From assembly GCF_001885215.1 (NCBI RefSeq), contig NZ_CP018091.1, forward strand, positions 1,116,001 through 1,180,000: a stretch of 64,000 bases of DNA, in the 5' to 3' direction. The DNA comes from Synechococcus sp. SynAce01 (GTDB lineage: Bacteria; Cyanobacteriota; Cyanobacteriia; PCC-6307; Cyanobiaceae). The notes beneath the pieces are model-generated. The model did not search any database and was not told the origin of the DNA. It saw only the letters and a list, made by a program, of their open reading frames with translations. The translations under genes were made by a program, and so were the position numbers. Shown piece after piece: positions 1 through 8,342 of this stretch. The number at the start of each line of letters is the position of its first letter. The stretch's first letter is position 1.

Positions 1-2
1 TG

Positions 3-140
3 CTCCGGGCCCAGCCTGAATCGGTAACGGTGGCAGGGCTCGCCGCCCGCTGGGGATTTCTCAACCCGGGGCACTTCGCCCGGGATTACCAGCGGTTGTT
101 TGGCGTTCTCCCCAGCCAGACCCTGAACGGCCGCGGCTAG
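3..140 (+). CDS. AraC-family transcriptional regulator, C-terminal end only
   Basis: The window opens inside a gene; 45 codons remain before a TAG at 138-140. They read as the second helix-turn-helix of an AraC/XylS DNA-binding domain: an alanine-rich recognition helix, then WGFLNPGHFARDYQRLFG, which matches the family signature (aromatic-x-x-x-x-H-F-x-R-x-[YF]-[KR]-x-x-[FY]-G). The ligand-binding part lies outside the window, so the signal it senses cannot be read. It converges back-to-back with the HAD gene; the two stop codons touch. The family call is firm for so short a piece. Confidence 0.8.
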   Translation, partial: LRAQPESVTVAGLAARWGFLNPGHFARDYQRLFGVLPSQTLNGRG

Positions 141-1220
141 CTAAGGGCAGGGCTGGGCGGTCGCCGTGCTATCCGGATCCGGGAACACCCGCGCCCAGTC
201 GTTGCGCATGCTCACCACGGTCCAGCCGCGCTCCTGGGCCTGATCGAGCGCCAGGTCGAGCTTGCCGACCGGGGAGCGGCGGTCGTAGGCCACCTCCCGC
301 TCGGCGTCGTCATGGCGGATGAGCATCCCCAGGCGGCTGCCGGGCAGGGAGGTCGTCCACTCCAGCATCTGCCGATCGCCATCGGAGTTGCCGAAGGCCG
401 CAATCGGCGGCCGGCCGATCAGCCGCTCGATCGACAAGGGCTTGATCGCCTCATCATTGAGCACCTCCAGTTCGGGCTGCCGCAGAATCATCGGCTTGCC
501 ATCACGGACGACGTAGGTGGTGCGGACGCTGGAGCCGATCACCTGCTCCGGTGGAATGCCGTAGAGCTCCTGGCTGATCGCCCGCAGGAACGCTCCACCA
601 CCGCCGGAAACGATGTAGGTGCGGAAGCCGTTGACGCGGAGCAGCTCGAGCAACTCCAGCATCGGCACGTAGGTGAGGGAGGTGTAGGGCCGCTGAAGGC
701 CGGGATGGCAGGCGGTGTTGAACCACTCGCGGGCCAGGGCTTCGAAGGCCTGGGGGGTCATGCCCGCGTGGGTGATCCCCACGAGCTCCATCAGCCCCTT
801 CGTCCCCATCGCCAGCGCCGCCTCGCCGTTGCCGGCGGCGGCAGCGGCAACCACGGGATTGGCGGCGAGTTCCGGCCGCTCCTGCAGCAGGCGGCGGGCA
901 CGGTCGATGGCAAAGGCCAGCTGGGCGTACATCGGCTGCTCCGACCAGAGCGTGCCGTCGTTGTCGAACACGGCGATTCGCTCGGCCGGAGGCACGTACC
1001 CCTCGCCCCCCTCCGTGGTGACGGTGCGAATGAAGCTGAGCAAACGTTGCCGGGCGGGCCCCTCGCGCCAGGAGGGCAGCAGCGGCTGCTCGATCACCGC
1101 CCCTGCCAGCGGCGCCGACTCCAGGGCGGCTCCCGTGGCGGCACGCACGGGCAAACCCTGGCCCAGCACTGACGAAGCCAGCAGGGCGGCAGCCAACAGG
1201 GGGAGCGATCCGTGGGCCAT
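141..1220 (-). CDS. Exported HAD-family phosphatase
   Basis: A 359-residue protein with an N-terminal hydrophobic stretch ending near residues 28-30, consistent with a signal peptide. HAD motif I is FDNDGT at residues 85-90, with Asp86 as presumed nucleophile and Asp88 as acid/base. Motif II is the Ser in YIVSGGGG, and motif IV is GNSDGDRQM. The insert between motifs resembles the phosphoserine-phosphatase-like branch. It probably hydrolyses phosphomonoesters outside the cytoplasm; the substrate is not readable. Its ATG overlaps the rdgB stop by one base (TGATG), so the two are translationally coupled on the minus strand downstream of a phosphohexomutase gene. Confidence is high for the fold and low for the substrate. 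Confidence 0.8.
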   Translation of the reverse strand: MAHGSLPLLAAALLASSVLGQGLPVRAATGAALESAPLAGAVIEQPLLPSWREGPARQRLLSFIRTVTTEGGEGYVPPAERIAVFDNDGTLWSEQPMYAQLAFAIDRARRLLQERPELAANPVVAAAAAGNGEAALAMGTKGLMELVGITHAGMTPQAFEALAREWFNTACHPGLQRPYTSLTYVPMLELLELLRVNGFRTYIVSGGGGAFLRAISQELYGIPPEQVIGSSVRTTYVVRDGKPMILRQPELEVLNDEAIKPLSIERLIGRPPIAAFGNSDGDRQMLEWTTSLPGSRLGMLIRHDDAEREVAYDRRSPVGKLDLALDQAQERGWTVVSMRNDWARVFPDPDSTATAQPCP

Positions 1221-1843
1221 CAGGGTGGGCTGAGAGGGAACAACATCGCCATTCTGGGGAGCAGCGCCTCAAAGGCCCGGCCGCGATGGCCCAGCCGCCG
1301 CTTCTGATCCGGCTGCATCTCGGCGAAGGTCAGGCCCACGTCCGGAACCAGGAACAGTGGGTCGTAGCCGAAACCACCGGCGCCGCGGGGTTGCTCCAGG
1401 ATCAGTCCCTCACAGATTCCCTCCACCTCCAGCAGCGTGCGGCCACTGGGGTCGGCCACCGCCAGCACGGCGGTGAAACGGGCCCGCCTGTCGCTGCAGC
1501 CGGCCAGCTCCCGCAGCAGCCGGGCGATCCGCTCGGCGTCGGTGCTGGCGTAACGGGCGGAGTGGAGGCCAGGGGCGCCGCCGAGGGCATCGACGCTCAG
1601 GCCGGAGTCGTCGGCGAGGGCCCACTGGCCGGTGAGCCGCGCCACCGCTTCGGCCTTGAGGCGGGCGTTGGCGGCGAAGCTGTCGCCGGTTTCCTCCACC
1701 TCCAGGCCCGGGGGCTGGGGGCGCACGTCGAGGTTCAGGCCCGAGCCCGCCGCGCCCAGCAGGGCCGTGAACTCGCGCAGCTTGCCGGGGTTGCCGCTGG
1801 CGATCACCAGCGGCATGGGCGTGGGTTGGATCCGTTCAGTCAT
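1220..1843 (-). CDS. rdgB: dITP/XTP pyrophosphatase (RdgB/HAM1 family)
   Basis: A 207-residue protein of normal family length. It has the N-terminal substrate-binding motif SGNPGKLREF and the central DDSGL motif that carries the catalytic Asp, followed by GGAPGLHSARYA. The enzyme hydrolyses non-canonical purine nucleoside triphosphates (dITP, XTP) to monophosphate and pyrophosphate, cleaning the nucleotide pool. It sits between the phosphohexomutase gene (4-base gap upstream) and the HAD phosphatase (1-base overlap downstream), so the three read as one minus-strand operon. The ATG at 1843 places the first conserved motif near residue 15, as usual. Confidence 0.95.
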   Translation of the reverse strand: MTERIQPTPMPLVIASGNPGKLREFTALLGAAGSGLNLDVRPQPPGLEVEETGDSFAANARLKAEAVARLTGQWALADDSGLSVDALGGAPGLHSARYASTDAERIARLLRELAGCSDRRARFTAVLAVADPSGRTLLEVEGICEGLILEQPRGAGGFGYDPLFLVPDVGLTFAEMQPDQKRRLGHRGRAFEALLPRMAMLFPLSPP

Positions 1844-1847
1844 CGCG

Positions 1848-3341
1848 CTACGACCCCGCTCCTACCGCCTCGGCGAACTGCTGCGCCCAGGCCAGCACCG
1901 CGGCCACCCGCTCCTGGCTTGGGGCCTCGCAATACAGCCGCAGCAGCGGTTCGGTGCCCGAGAAGCGCAGCATCAGCCAGTGGCTCGGGCCCAGCCGCAG
2001 CTTGAGGCCGTCGGTGTTGCTCGCCTCCAGCACGGGCACTCCAGCCACAACCTGCGGCGGCGCCTCAGCGAGCTGGCGCTCCAGCCGTTCGCGGCTGGCC
2101 ATGTCCTTGAGGCGGAGGTCGAGCCGGTCGTAGGCGCTGCCGCCGCCATGGGCCGCCCGCAGCCGGTCGAGCCGCTCGCCCAGAGGCAGGCCGCCCTCCA
2201 CCAGGGCCTCCACCAAGAGCAGGGCCACCAGCAGGGCATCGCGCTCGGGCAGGTGCACGCCCACGCCCACGCCCCCCGATTCCTCGCCGCCGATCAGCAC
2301 CTCACCCTTGAGCATCTCAGCGGCGATGTATTTGAAGCCCACCGGCTTCTCCACCACCTCGCGGCCCAGCCCCCTGGCCACCAGCTCCATCAGGTCGGAG
2401 CCGCTCACCGTTTTGATCACCATCCCCGGCAGGCCGCGGGCCCGGGCGAGGTGGTCGATCAGCAGGGGCATGAGCAGCTGGGTGCTGCAGTAGCGGCCCT
2501 GTTCATCAATGGCGGCGATGCGGTCGCCGTCGCCATCGAAGACGATGCCCACTGCCGGGCGCCCCGCCGCGGTGGAGGCGCGCACCGCTTCGATCAGCTC
2601 GCCGAGATAGGCGGCTAGCGGCTCGGGGGGATGGCCGCCGAAGAGTGGGTCGCGCTGGGAGCGAATCTCACGGATCGCCTCACCGGCTCCGCCAGATCCA
2701 TCCGCACCGCCGGCGAGCAGGGCGGGCAAGCCGCCGGCAGCGGAGCCATGCATCGGATCGACGATCACCTGCAGCCCCAGCTGCGTGAGGCCCTCCAGCA
2801 GGCGGCTGGTGTCGACCTGGCGGCGCAGGCCGCTGAGGTAGTTCGTCCAGCCATCGAAGCGGGGGGTGACGCCGGGCACCGGCACGGTGAGGCCACCGGC
2901 CTCCAAGCGGCGCTCGACCCGGGCGGTGAAATCGCCTTCCACCGAACCGCCGAAGTGACCCTTGATCTTCAGGCCCAGCCATTCGGGCGGGTTGTGGCTG
3001 GCGGTGATCACCAGGGCCCCGAGGGCGCCCCGCTCGACCACCGCCCAGCTGCAGGCGGGGGTGGGCACGGGCGTGTCGGTGAGCAGGGGCTCAAGGCCGG
3101 CCCCGCGCACGGCACTGCCGATGGCTTCGGCCAGCTCCGGGGCCAGGAAGCGGCGGTCATAGCCGATCACCACCTCCCGACTCGTGAGGCCTTCGGGCGC
3201 GGAATGCTCCAGCTCCCTGGCGGCAGCCGCCGCCACCGGCAGCAGGCGCTCGATGGTGATGTCGACGCCGAGGATGCCGCGCCAGCCATCGGTGCCGAAC
3301 TGGATCGGTCCTGGCTCCAGGGGCAGGGGTGGGGAAACCAT
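1848..3341 (-). CDS. Phosphoglucomutase/phosphomannomutase family protein
   Basis: The reading frame is open much further upstream, but that part is a shadow of the opposite-strand nuclease gene. The ATG at 3341 gives a 497-residue enzyme that begins just before the conserved FGTDGWRG. The active-site serine is in TASHNP (Ser115), the magnesium loop is DGDGDR, and the phosphate-binding loop near the C-terminus is RFSGTEP, so all four alpha-D-phosphohexomutase signatures are present. The enzyme interconverts hexose 1- and 6-phosphates. Substrate preference (glucose or mannose) cannot be decided. It is the first gene of the operon with rdgB and the HAD phosphatase. Confidence 0.92.
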   Translation of the reverse strand: MVSPPLPLEPGPIQFGTDGWRGILGVDITIERLLPVAAAAARELEHSAPEGLTSREVVIGYDRRFLAPELAEAIGSAVRGAGLEPLLTDTPVPTPACSWAVVERGALGALVITASHNPPEWLGLKIKGHFGGSVEGDFTARVERRLEAGGLTVPVPGVTPRFDGWTNYLSGLRRQVDTSRLLEGLTQLGLQVIVDPMHGSAAGGLPALLAGGADGSGGAGEAIREIRSQRDPLFGGHPPEPLAAYLGELIEAVRASTAAGRPAVGIVFDGDGDRIAAIDEQGRYCSTQLLMPLLIDHLARARGLPGMVIKTVSGSDLMELVARGLGREVVEKPVGFKYIAAEMLKGEVLIGGEESGGVGVGVHLPERDALLVALLLVEALVEGGLPLGERLDRLRAAHGGGSAYDRLDLRLKDMASRERLERQLAEAPPQVVAGVPVLEASNTDGLKLRLGPSHWLMLRFSGTEPLLRLYCEAPSQERVAAVLAWAQQFAEAVGAGS

Positions 3342-3443
3342 CAAACTGGCGGGCAATACATAGCTCGTAGCAGCAGCTCCTGGCCTGCGGGACAACAAGG
3401 TGCCGGCCTGGTGGCAGACCACTGGCCGCCCTAGCCTGGGCCG

Positions 3444-5042
3444 ATGCCTTGTGCCGTTGAAGAGCAGGTTGTCACCGACCGATTGCTGCGCAGCTGGCTG
3501 CGTTGCCGTCGGCGGGCCTGGCTTGACCGCCACGGCGACCCCAGCCAACGGCTCTGGAGCGCCCATCGCACCCTGCAGCTCGACGACCAGCAACGCTGTT
3601 TCGTGGGCCTGCTCGGCAAGATTCCCGGTCAGGGCGAGGCCGCTTGCGCAGCCGGCGACGCCGCGGTGGTGGGCCTGCGGCTGGTGGAACAGGTGCCGGG
3701 GGGGCTGCGGCTGGAGGGCCATCCCCCCCTGCTGGTGCGCACCGCCGGCAGCAGCCGCTGGGGCTCCCATGCCTACCAGCCAGCCCTGGCCCGCCAGGGG
3801 CGACGGCTCACCCGGGAGCACCGCTTGATGCTGACCCTCTGGGGCCGGCTGCTGGCCGGCTTCCAAGGGGCTCCTGTGAGCCATGGCCTGGTGGTAGCCG
3901 GCCATGGTCGCCACCAGGAGCGCGAACAGCTGCCGCTCACCGCTGCCCTGAACCGCCAGCTCGACGACGCCCTGCCCAGGCTGGCCGCCGAGCTGGCCTC
4001 TGCGCAGCCACCGCCCCTGGTGAACGACCGCCGCAAGTGCGTGCTCTGCTCCTGGCGCGGAGCCTGCGACCGGGAGGCGGCCGCCGAAGGCCACCTCAGC
4101 GAAGTGAGCGGCATCGGCGGCAAGCGCCGGGAGCTGCTGATCGAGCTGGGCCTGCAGCGGCTCTCCGACCTGGCGGGCGCCGAGCCCGAGCAGCTGGCCG
4201 ATGCCTTGGAGGTGCACGGCGAACAGCACCGGGAGATCGCCGCCCAGCTGGTGGCCCAGGCCCGGGTGCAGCAGCAAGGCACGCCGGTGCGCCTGGAGGC
4301 CAGCCCCGCCCTGGCCGACCTGGAGCGGGCGCCGGGGCTGCTGCTCTACGACATCGAATCTGACCCCGATGCCCGCGACGACTTCCTGCACGGGTTCCTG
4401 AGGATCAAGCGCCAGGCCGATGGCTCCTGGCCGACCACAACCGAGGGCAGCCAGTACCTGCCGGTGCTGGGGCTGCATGAACACGGCGAAGCCCGGCTCT
4501 GGCAGCGGCTGCGCCTGTTGCTCGATCGCCATCCGGGCTGGCCCCTGCTCCATTACGGCGAAACCGAATCGGTGTCGCTCTGCCGGCTGGCCCAGCGGCA
4601 GGGGGAAGCGGAGCGGGAGGTGCAGGCGCTGCGCGGCCGCATGATCGACCTGCACAAACGCGTGCGCCGTCATTGGCTGATGCCGGTGAGCAGCTACGGC
4701 CTCAAGGCGGTGGCGAGCTGGCTGGGCTTCCGCTGGGGCCAGAAGGGCGTGGACGGGGCCCGCTGCCTGCTCTGGTGGCGCCAGTGGCGCGGCGATGGCA
4801 GCGACGCCGGTCGCGGCAGCCGTCACAACCTGCTGAGGATCCTGCGCTACAACCGCGACGACTGCCGGGCCACCTGGGCGGTGGCCACCTGGCTGCTGAC
4901 TCAGGATCCAGCGGTGGCGGCACTTCCGGCACCCACCGGTGGGGCGCTGAACCCGGCTGGAAGCGAGATCTCCAGCGATTTTTCTGGTGATGGCTCGCCT
5001 GATGGCTCGCCCACCAGCAGCCGCTCCGCGCCTAGCGCCTGA
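3444..5042 (+). CDS. TM0106-type RecB-like nuclease with RNase H-like domain
   Basis: A 532-residue protein. The N-terminal half carries an arginine-rich RecB-like region (SWLRCRRRAWLD) and a cysteine group, KCVLCSWRGAC. With the N-terminal Cys this could hold a 4Fe-4S cluster, as in other TM0106-type proteins. A helix-hairpin-helix stretch (VSGIGGKRRELLIELGL) follows. The C-terminal half is an RNase H-like exonuclease domain with acidic motif LLLYDIESDPDA and a late YNRDDC motif. The family is predicted to act on nucleic acids, but its role is not established. The last ~47 codons are low-complexity Ser/Gly/Pro and overlap the end of convergent ygfZ by 142 bases. Confidence 0.85.
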   Translation: MPCAVEEQVVTDRLLRSWLRCRRRAWLDRHGDPSQRLWSAHRTLQLDDQQRCFVGLLGKIPGQGEAACAAGDAAVVGLRLVEQVPGGLRLEGHPPLLVRTAGSSRWGSHAYQPALARQGRRLTREHRLMLTLWGRLLAGFQGAPVSHGLVVAGHGRHQEREQLPLTAALNRQLDDALPRLAAELASAQPPPLVNDRRKCVLCSWRGACDREAAAEGHLSEVSGIGGKRRELLIELGLQRLSDLAGAEPEQLADALEVHGEQHREIAAQLVAQARVQQQGTPVRLEASPALADLERAPGLLLYDIESDPDARDDFLHGFLRIKRQADGSWPTTTEGSQYLPVLGLHEHGEARLWQRLRLLLDRHPGWPLLHYGETESVSLCRLAQRQGEAEREVQALRGRMIDLHKRVRRHWLMPVSSYGLKAVASWLGFRWGQKGVDGARCLLWWRQWRGDGSDAGRGSRHNLLRILRYNRDDCRATWAVATWLLTQDPAVAALPAPTGGALNPAGSEISSDFSGDGSPDGSPTSSRSAPSA

Positions 5043-5968
5043 CGGCGGACCAGGGCCAAGCCGATCCAGCACGCGGGCTGATCCGCACGGGCCGGCAGCC
5101 GCTGGCAGGAGGTGATCCGCCCGGCCCGTTGGCCGTTGGCGTCGTGAAGCTGGGTTCCGGTCTCAAGGCCAGCCCCTGCAGCGGCCGCAGCCTGGTCGGG
5201 GCACCAGAACCAGCGTCTGAGCTGTTGTTTGACGCCGTCGTAGGTGGCGAGCTTGGCCAGGGTTTCCTGGCCCACGTAGCAGCCCTTGTTGAGACTGACC
5301 CGCTCCGCCAGCCCGAGCTCGAAGGGATTGAGATCGTCATTGATCTCGGCCGGCGCCTGGGGCCGGCCCTGCTGCAGCCGCCAACGCTCCAGCTCCGCTG
5401 CTGAGAGCTCGCTGCGGGCCGCCAACCAGGGCGCCAGCGAGGCCGGCTCCGCCTGATCGGCGAGCAGCAGCAACCGCTCCGGCCCAGCCAGCCGCCAGCC
5501 AGCGCCGGGTTCCGGACCCAGACGCTCCCAGCTGCCGGCTGCCGGCTCGCTGCCGGGCAGACCCGGATCGCCCTCGGCTCCCAGGGCCGTGATCAGCCGG
5601 GCCGGCTGCAGGGCGCCCAGCACCACCTGATCGGCGGGGAACAGCACCCGATCGAGCGCCTGGTGAATCGCGCCGCTGTAGCCGGCGGTGATCACCAGCC
5701 AGGCCCCACTGGCGTCGACGAGCACCTCGGCGAGCCCCCGCAAGCGGGCGGTGGAGGTGATGCAGCAGGTGGCCAGGCACTGGCCGGGGCGGGCACGCTC
5801 CAGGTCCTGGCTGGTCTGGCCATGCAGGAAGCGCAGCACCCCGGCGCCATCCAGCCGGATCACTGCCGCCGCTTGCTCCCAGCGGCAGGGCAGCGGCGGC
5901 TGCCACTGCCAGGGATCATCGCGGCGGGAATCGCCCAGGGCTGGGCTGCTCAGGACAGGGCTGCTCAA
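4901..5968 (-). CDS. ygfZ: Folate-binding protein YgfZ (iron-sulfur cluster assembly/repair)
   Basis: A 355-residue GcvT-like protein. The diagnostic YgfZ signature KGCYVGQE is present about two-thirds in, and the N-terminal FLHGQTSQDL motif is typical. YgfZ proteins bind tetrahydrofolate and help build or repair certain Fe-S clusters; the signature Cys is the functional residue. The last ~45 residues (after WIGLALVRRQALGAERLL) are a Ser/Pro/Ala tail that overlaps the 3' end of the convergent nuclease gene. It follows pyrE by 24 bases on the same strand and is probably co-transcribed with it. The start at 5968 is the first ATG, and the conserved domain begins about 30 residues later. Confidence 0.9.
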   Translation of the reverse strand: MSSPVLSSPALGDSRRDDPWQWQPPLPCRWEQAAAVIRLDGAGVLRFLHGQTSQDLERARPGQCLATCCITSTARLRGLAEVLVDASGAWLVITAGYSGAIHQALDRVLFPADQVVLGALQPARLITALGAEGDPGLPGSEPAAGSWERLGPEPGAGWRLAGPERLLLLADQAEPASLAPWLAARSELSAAELERWRLQQGRPQAPAEINDDLNPFELGLAERVSLNKGCYVGQETLAKLATYDGVKQQLRRWFWCPDQAAAAAGAGLETGTQLHDANGQRAGRITSCQRLPARADQPACWIGLALVRRQALGAERLLVGEPSGEPSPEKSLEISLPAGFSAPPVGAGSAATAGS

Positions 5969-5992
5969 GGCAAAGCAAACGGGACGTTGACC

Positions 5993-6598
5993 TCAGCCTT
6001 GCAAATCCCTGGCCGTGCTGGCGATCTCCTCCAACAGATACAGAGCGCGCAGCTCCAGCCCGGCCGCCGTCATCGCCGCGAGCCCCCCCTCCTGACGATC
6101 CACGATCGTGACCACCCGCTCCACCACATAGCCCGCCTGGCGCAGCTGATCCACCGCCTTGAGCGAAGACCCGCCCGTGGTGACCACGTCTTCAAGCACG
6201 GTGATCCGGCTGCCGAGCGCCGGCAGGGGACCCTCCAGCCAGGCGCCGGTGCCATGGCCCTTGGCCTGCTTGCGCACGATCAGGGCATCGAGCGACCGTC
6301 CCGCCAGGGCGGCGGCCATCGCCACCCCCGACACCAGCGGATCGGCCCCCAGGGTCAGGCCGGCCACGGCACTCGCCTCCGTCTCCACCTGCTCCAGCAT
6401 CAGCAGCGCCAGGGCCGCCAGACCCGGACCGCTGAGGCTCACCGGCTTGCAGTTGATGTAGTGGTCGCTGCTGCGCCCAGAGGCGAGGGTGAAGCGACCA
6501 TGGCGGTAGGCGCGCTCCGCCAGCAGGCTGAGAACCGTGGCGCGGGGCGTGGCGCCGGAGAGGGCGGTTGCTGGGGACGAAGACATGGAGGGCGGCAA
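5993..6598 (-). CDS. pyrE: Orotate phosphoribosyltransferase
   Basis: A 201-residue cytoplasmic enzyme of pyrimidine biosynthesis that makes orotidine 5'-phosphate from orotate and PRPP. The PRPP-binding loop is [14 protein letters not shown]. The substrate region [16 protein letters not shown] and the [14 protein letters not shown] segment match the family. Two in-frame ATGs (6598 and 6586) are possible; the first is used here, and the conserved domain starts well after both. It is the first gene of a minus-strand pair with ygfZ and is divergent from the secreted hypothetical at 6711, so 6599-6710 should hold both promoters. Confidence 0.95.
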   Translation of the reverse strand: MPPSMSSSPATALSGATPRATVLSLLAERAYRHGRFTLASGRSSDHYINCKPVSLSGPGLAALALLMLEQVETEASAVAGLTLGADPLVSGVAMAAALAGRSLDALIVRKQAKGHGTGAWLEGPLPALGSRITVLEDVVTTGGSSLKAVDQLRQAGYVVERVVTIVDRQEGGLAAMTAAGLELRALYLLEEIASTARDLQG

Positions 6599-6710
6599 GG
6601 GCTCGTCGTGACCCCAGCGTCGCCGACGACTGGGCTGTGGAGGAGCAGCTCCTGGGCAAAGCAGGGATCAGCGGCCTAAATTCAAAATCATCCGTTGCCG
6701 GTTGCCCAGC

Positions 6711-7244
6711 ATGGGTTCCATCCTCGACCTGCGGCGCTGCGCGGCCAGCACCGCCGCCGGCCTGCTGGCCTGGACGGCGGCACCGGTGGCCGCCGCACCG
6801 GTGATCTGCACAACCACCCTGGAGGCTCCGCCGTTGGCCATTCACGGCAACAGGCCGATGGGGCCGGTGGAGGTCACCCGTTGCGGCGTGGTGGAGAGCA
6901 CCGATGCCCTGATGGACCGGCGGGCCTCCACCTACCGAAGCAGCTTCGCCCGCGGCGTCAGCCTCACCCACCAGATCACCGATCTATTCGGCATCGCCAT
7001 GGGCGGCGTAGGCGGCAACCGGATCATGGGCCTGGGCTTCCCCGACCAGGCGATCGTCTGGGATGGCTCCAGCATCGGCAACACCACTGAAGCCCTGCTT
7101 GAAGAGCAGAGCGCCCCGATCCCCTGGCGCAGCGGCGACCTTCCCAATCAGCTCACCAGCAGCCTCCAAGCCGAAGCCGAGCTATTAGCACCACTGAAGG
7201 GTGATTTCAGCCCCGACATGGGCGCTGTCAGGGGGCTGTGGTGA
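6711..7244 (+). CDS. Secreted protein of unknown function
   Basis: I do not recognise the family. The ATG at 6711 gives 177 residues that begin with basic residues and a hydrophobic Ala-rich stretch ending near residue 26 (AAPVAAAPV), a good signal peptide. The mature part has Cys pairs early on (VICTTT, VTRCGVVE), no transmembrane segment and a glycine-rich centre (GIAMGGVGGNRIMGLGF). The central phrase about a dinucleotide-like glycine loop should not be over-read. The gene ends five bases before a tRNA on the same strand, so the two may share a transcript. Codon use looks like that of the neighbours. Confidence 0.75.
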   Translation: MGSILDLRRCAASTAAGLLAWTAAPVAAAPVICTTTLEAPPLAIHGNRPMGPVEVTRCGVVESTDALMDRRASTYRSSFARGVSLTHQITDLFGIAMGGVGGNRIMGLGFPDQAIVWDGSSIGNTTEALLEEQSAPIPWRSGDLPNQLTSSLQAEAELLAPLKGDFSPDMGAVRGLW

Positions 7245-7248
7245 GCGC

Positions 7249-7321
7249 GGGGGTCTAGCAATCTGGTGAATGCAGCGGGCTCATAATCCGCCTTAGCCGA
7301 GTTCGATCCTCGGGACCCCCA
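7249..7321 (+). tRNA. tRNA-Met, elongator type (anticodon CAU)
   Basis: The cloverleaf can be folded by eye. The acceptor stem is 7249-7255 with 7314-7320 (GGGGGTC/GACCCCC), discriminator A is 7321 and the D arm is 7258-7273. The anticodon stem is 7275-7279 with 7287-7291, around loop CTCATAA (anticodon CAU). The T arm is 7297-7313 with loop TTCGATC. CCA is not encoded. The paired first acceptor position (G1-C72) argues against initiator tRNA. A CAU anticodon could also mean tRNA-Ile2, where C34 becomes lysidine; the call as Met is the more likely reading. Confidence 0.88.
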
Positions 7322-7416
7322 TCAACCAATACCCCTTCGGCATAACGTATTTTGGGCTTAGCTTGTTTTTTGCCAAGATCTCTATTCCTCTATTTGTCTA
7401 TATCGGCAGTTCATGA

Positions 7417-7813
7417 TCTAATCAGCACCACCAATTGATAGCCCAAGAAGCACAGCGAGATAGAGTTGCGACGGAATACATCAAGGCAATAAAGTCGCTC
7501 CTGCTTGACAATCAGCAGCGCTCATCAGATCAAGATTCTGAAGTCAGAGGGGTCGCGCTCCCTAACTCTTTCTTCCCTGTCGCAATTAGCAGGGGGCCGT
7601 GGTGGCCGCAAAGGCCTACTGATTCATTTTCTGCTCGACTCGTGCTTGAATACGAAGCCGAACAAGCTCTTCGACCGCAGCGGGGCCAATCTCAGGCATG
7701 CCAACCTCAGCGGTATTCAATGGGATGCCTTGACGCAGCGCCCATCAACTGACCAGCTTGATGGCACCAAAAATAAGCAACCAGAGTTGAAGCAACACCT
7801 GAAGCTGAACTAG
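7417..7813 (+). pseudogene. Frameshifted remnant of a pentapeptide-repeat protein
   Basis: Two overlapping frames together read like one gene. Frame 1 (7417-~7555) ends with YIKAIKSLLLDNQQRSSDQD and SEVRGVA. Frame 2 (from ~7553 to the TAG at 7811-7813) continues as RSLTLSSLSQLAGGRGGRKG, then LLIHFLLDS and the pentapeptide-like GANLRHANLSG. This order (linker helix, R-S-DSEVR-A, R-TLT-L, G-RKG-L-FL, then A-N-L-x-x repeats) is what I know from cyanobacterial pentapeptide-repeat proteins. A single shift near 7550 joins the halves. The N-terminus (stop at 7414-7416) and most repeats are missing. The stretch is visibly less GC-rich than its surroundings. Confidence 0.6.
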
Positions 7814-7863
7814 TGGCCTCAAGATAATTCTCCTTGAAGCCCTCCACTGAGGGAATCTTGCAC

Positions 7864-8058
7864 TCAGCGCTGCAGCAGCCAGCGTAAAAACGAGAGGGCA
7901 ATGATCAGGCCGATGCCGGCGTTCCAGATCAGCGAGGGCCGCTCGGACAGCCGCTGCAGCCAGCGCGGCAGCCGATCCCTCCCGTGCTCCAGCAGCAGGG
8001 TAAACATCAGCAGCAGCGCCACGGGGATACCGATGGCCAACACCAGTTCTCGCGCCAT
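7864..8058 (-). CDS. Small two-helix membrane protein, unknown function
   Basis: A 64-residue ORF from an ATG at 8058. It begins with a hydrophobic helix (ELVLAIGIPVALLLMFTLLL), has a basic loop rich in Arg (GRDRLPRWLQRLSERP) and ends with a second helix (LIWNAGIGLIIALSFLRWLL). This hydrophobic-basic-hydrophobic plan predicts a hairpin with the loop in the cytoplasm. Codon use with G/C third positions fits the genome. I recognise no family. It lies next to degraded sequence (7417-7813), so it could be one of the few live genes in that stretch. Confidence 0.55.
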   Translation of the reverse strand: MARELVLAIGIPVALLLMFTLLLEHGRDRLPRWLQRLSERPSLIWNAGIGLIIALSFLRWLLQR

Positions 8059-8322
8059 GGGCCCCTATTCCACCAAGTGATCAGCGTATCGAGACTCCTC
8101 AGCGCTTGGACAAACACCGCTGCGAAGTTGAAGCGAGGGCATGCCGCGCCTGCGGGGGACGGGGCCTCGGCACAGCCTCAGAAGCCGGAGAGCGCAAATG
8201 ATCCGAAGTCCTGCAGTCGCAAACAGTCACACAAGAGTGCTTGCGGTCGCCTAGAAAGCGCCCCGCAGAGCCACGGCCATCCAAGGGGCGCACCTAATCT
8301 CCACAAGTTACAAATCTTATCC

Positions 8323-8335
8323 CGCGATAATCGCG
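8323..8335. promoter_or_regulatory. Perfect palindrome before the fasciclin gene
   Basis: CGCGAT-A-ATCGCG is a perfect 6-bp inverted repeat around a single base, ending 7 bases before the ATG at 8343. A plausible -10 (TATCCC-like) lies just upstream. The position would allow a repressor to block initiation; the factor is unknown. It could instead be a short mRNA hairpin near the ribosome site. Confidence 0.35.
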
Positions 8336-8342
8336 TTTGCCA

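Noticed and set aside
3342-5072. Long upstream extension of the phosphohexomutase frame
   Set aside because: It is antisense to the nuclease gene, low-complexity (Gln/His/Pro-rich) and the conserved mutase start lies at 3341.
7249-7321. Initiator tRNA-fMet
   Set aside because: First acceptor pair is G-C and the anticodon stem lacks the three consecutive G-C pairs of initiators.
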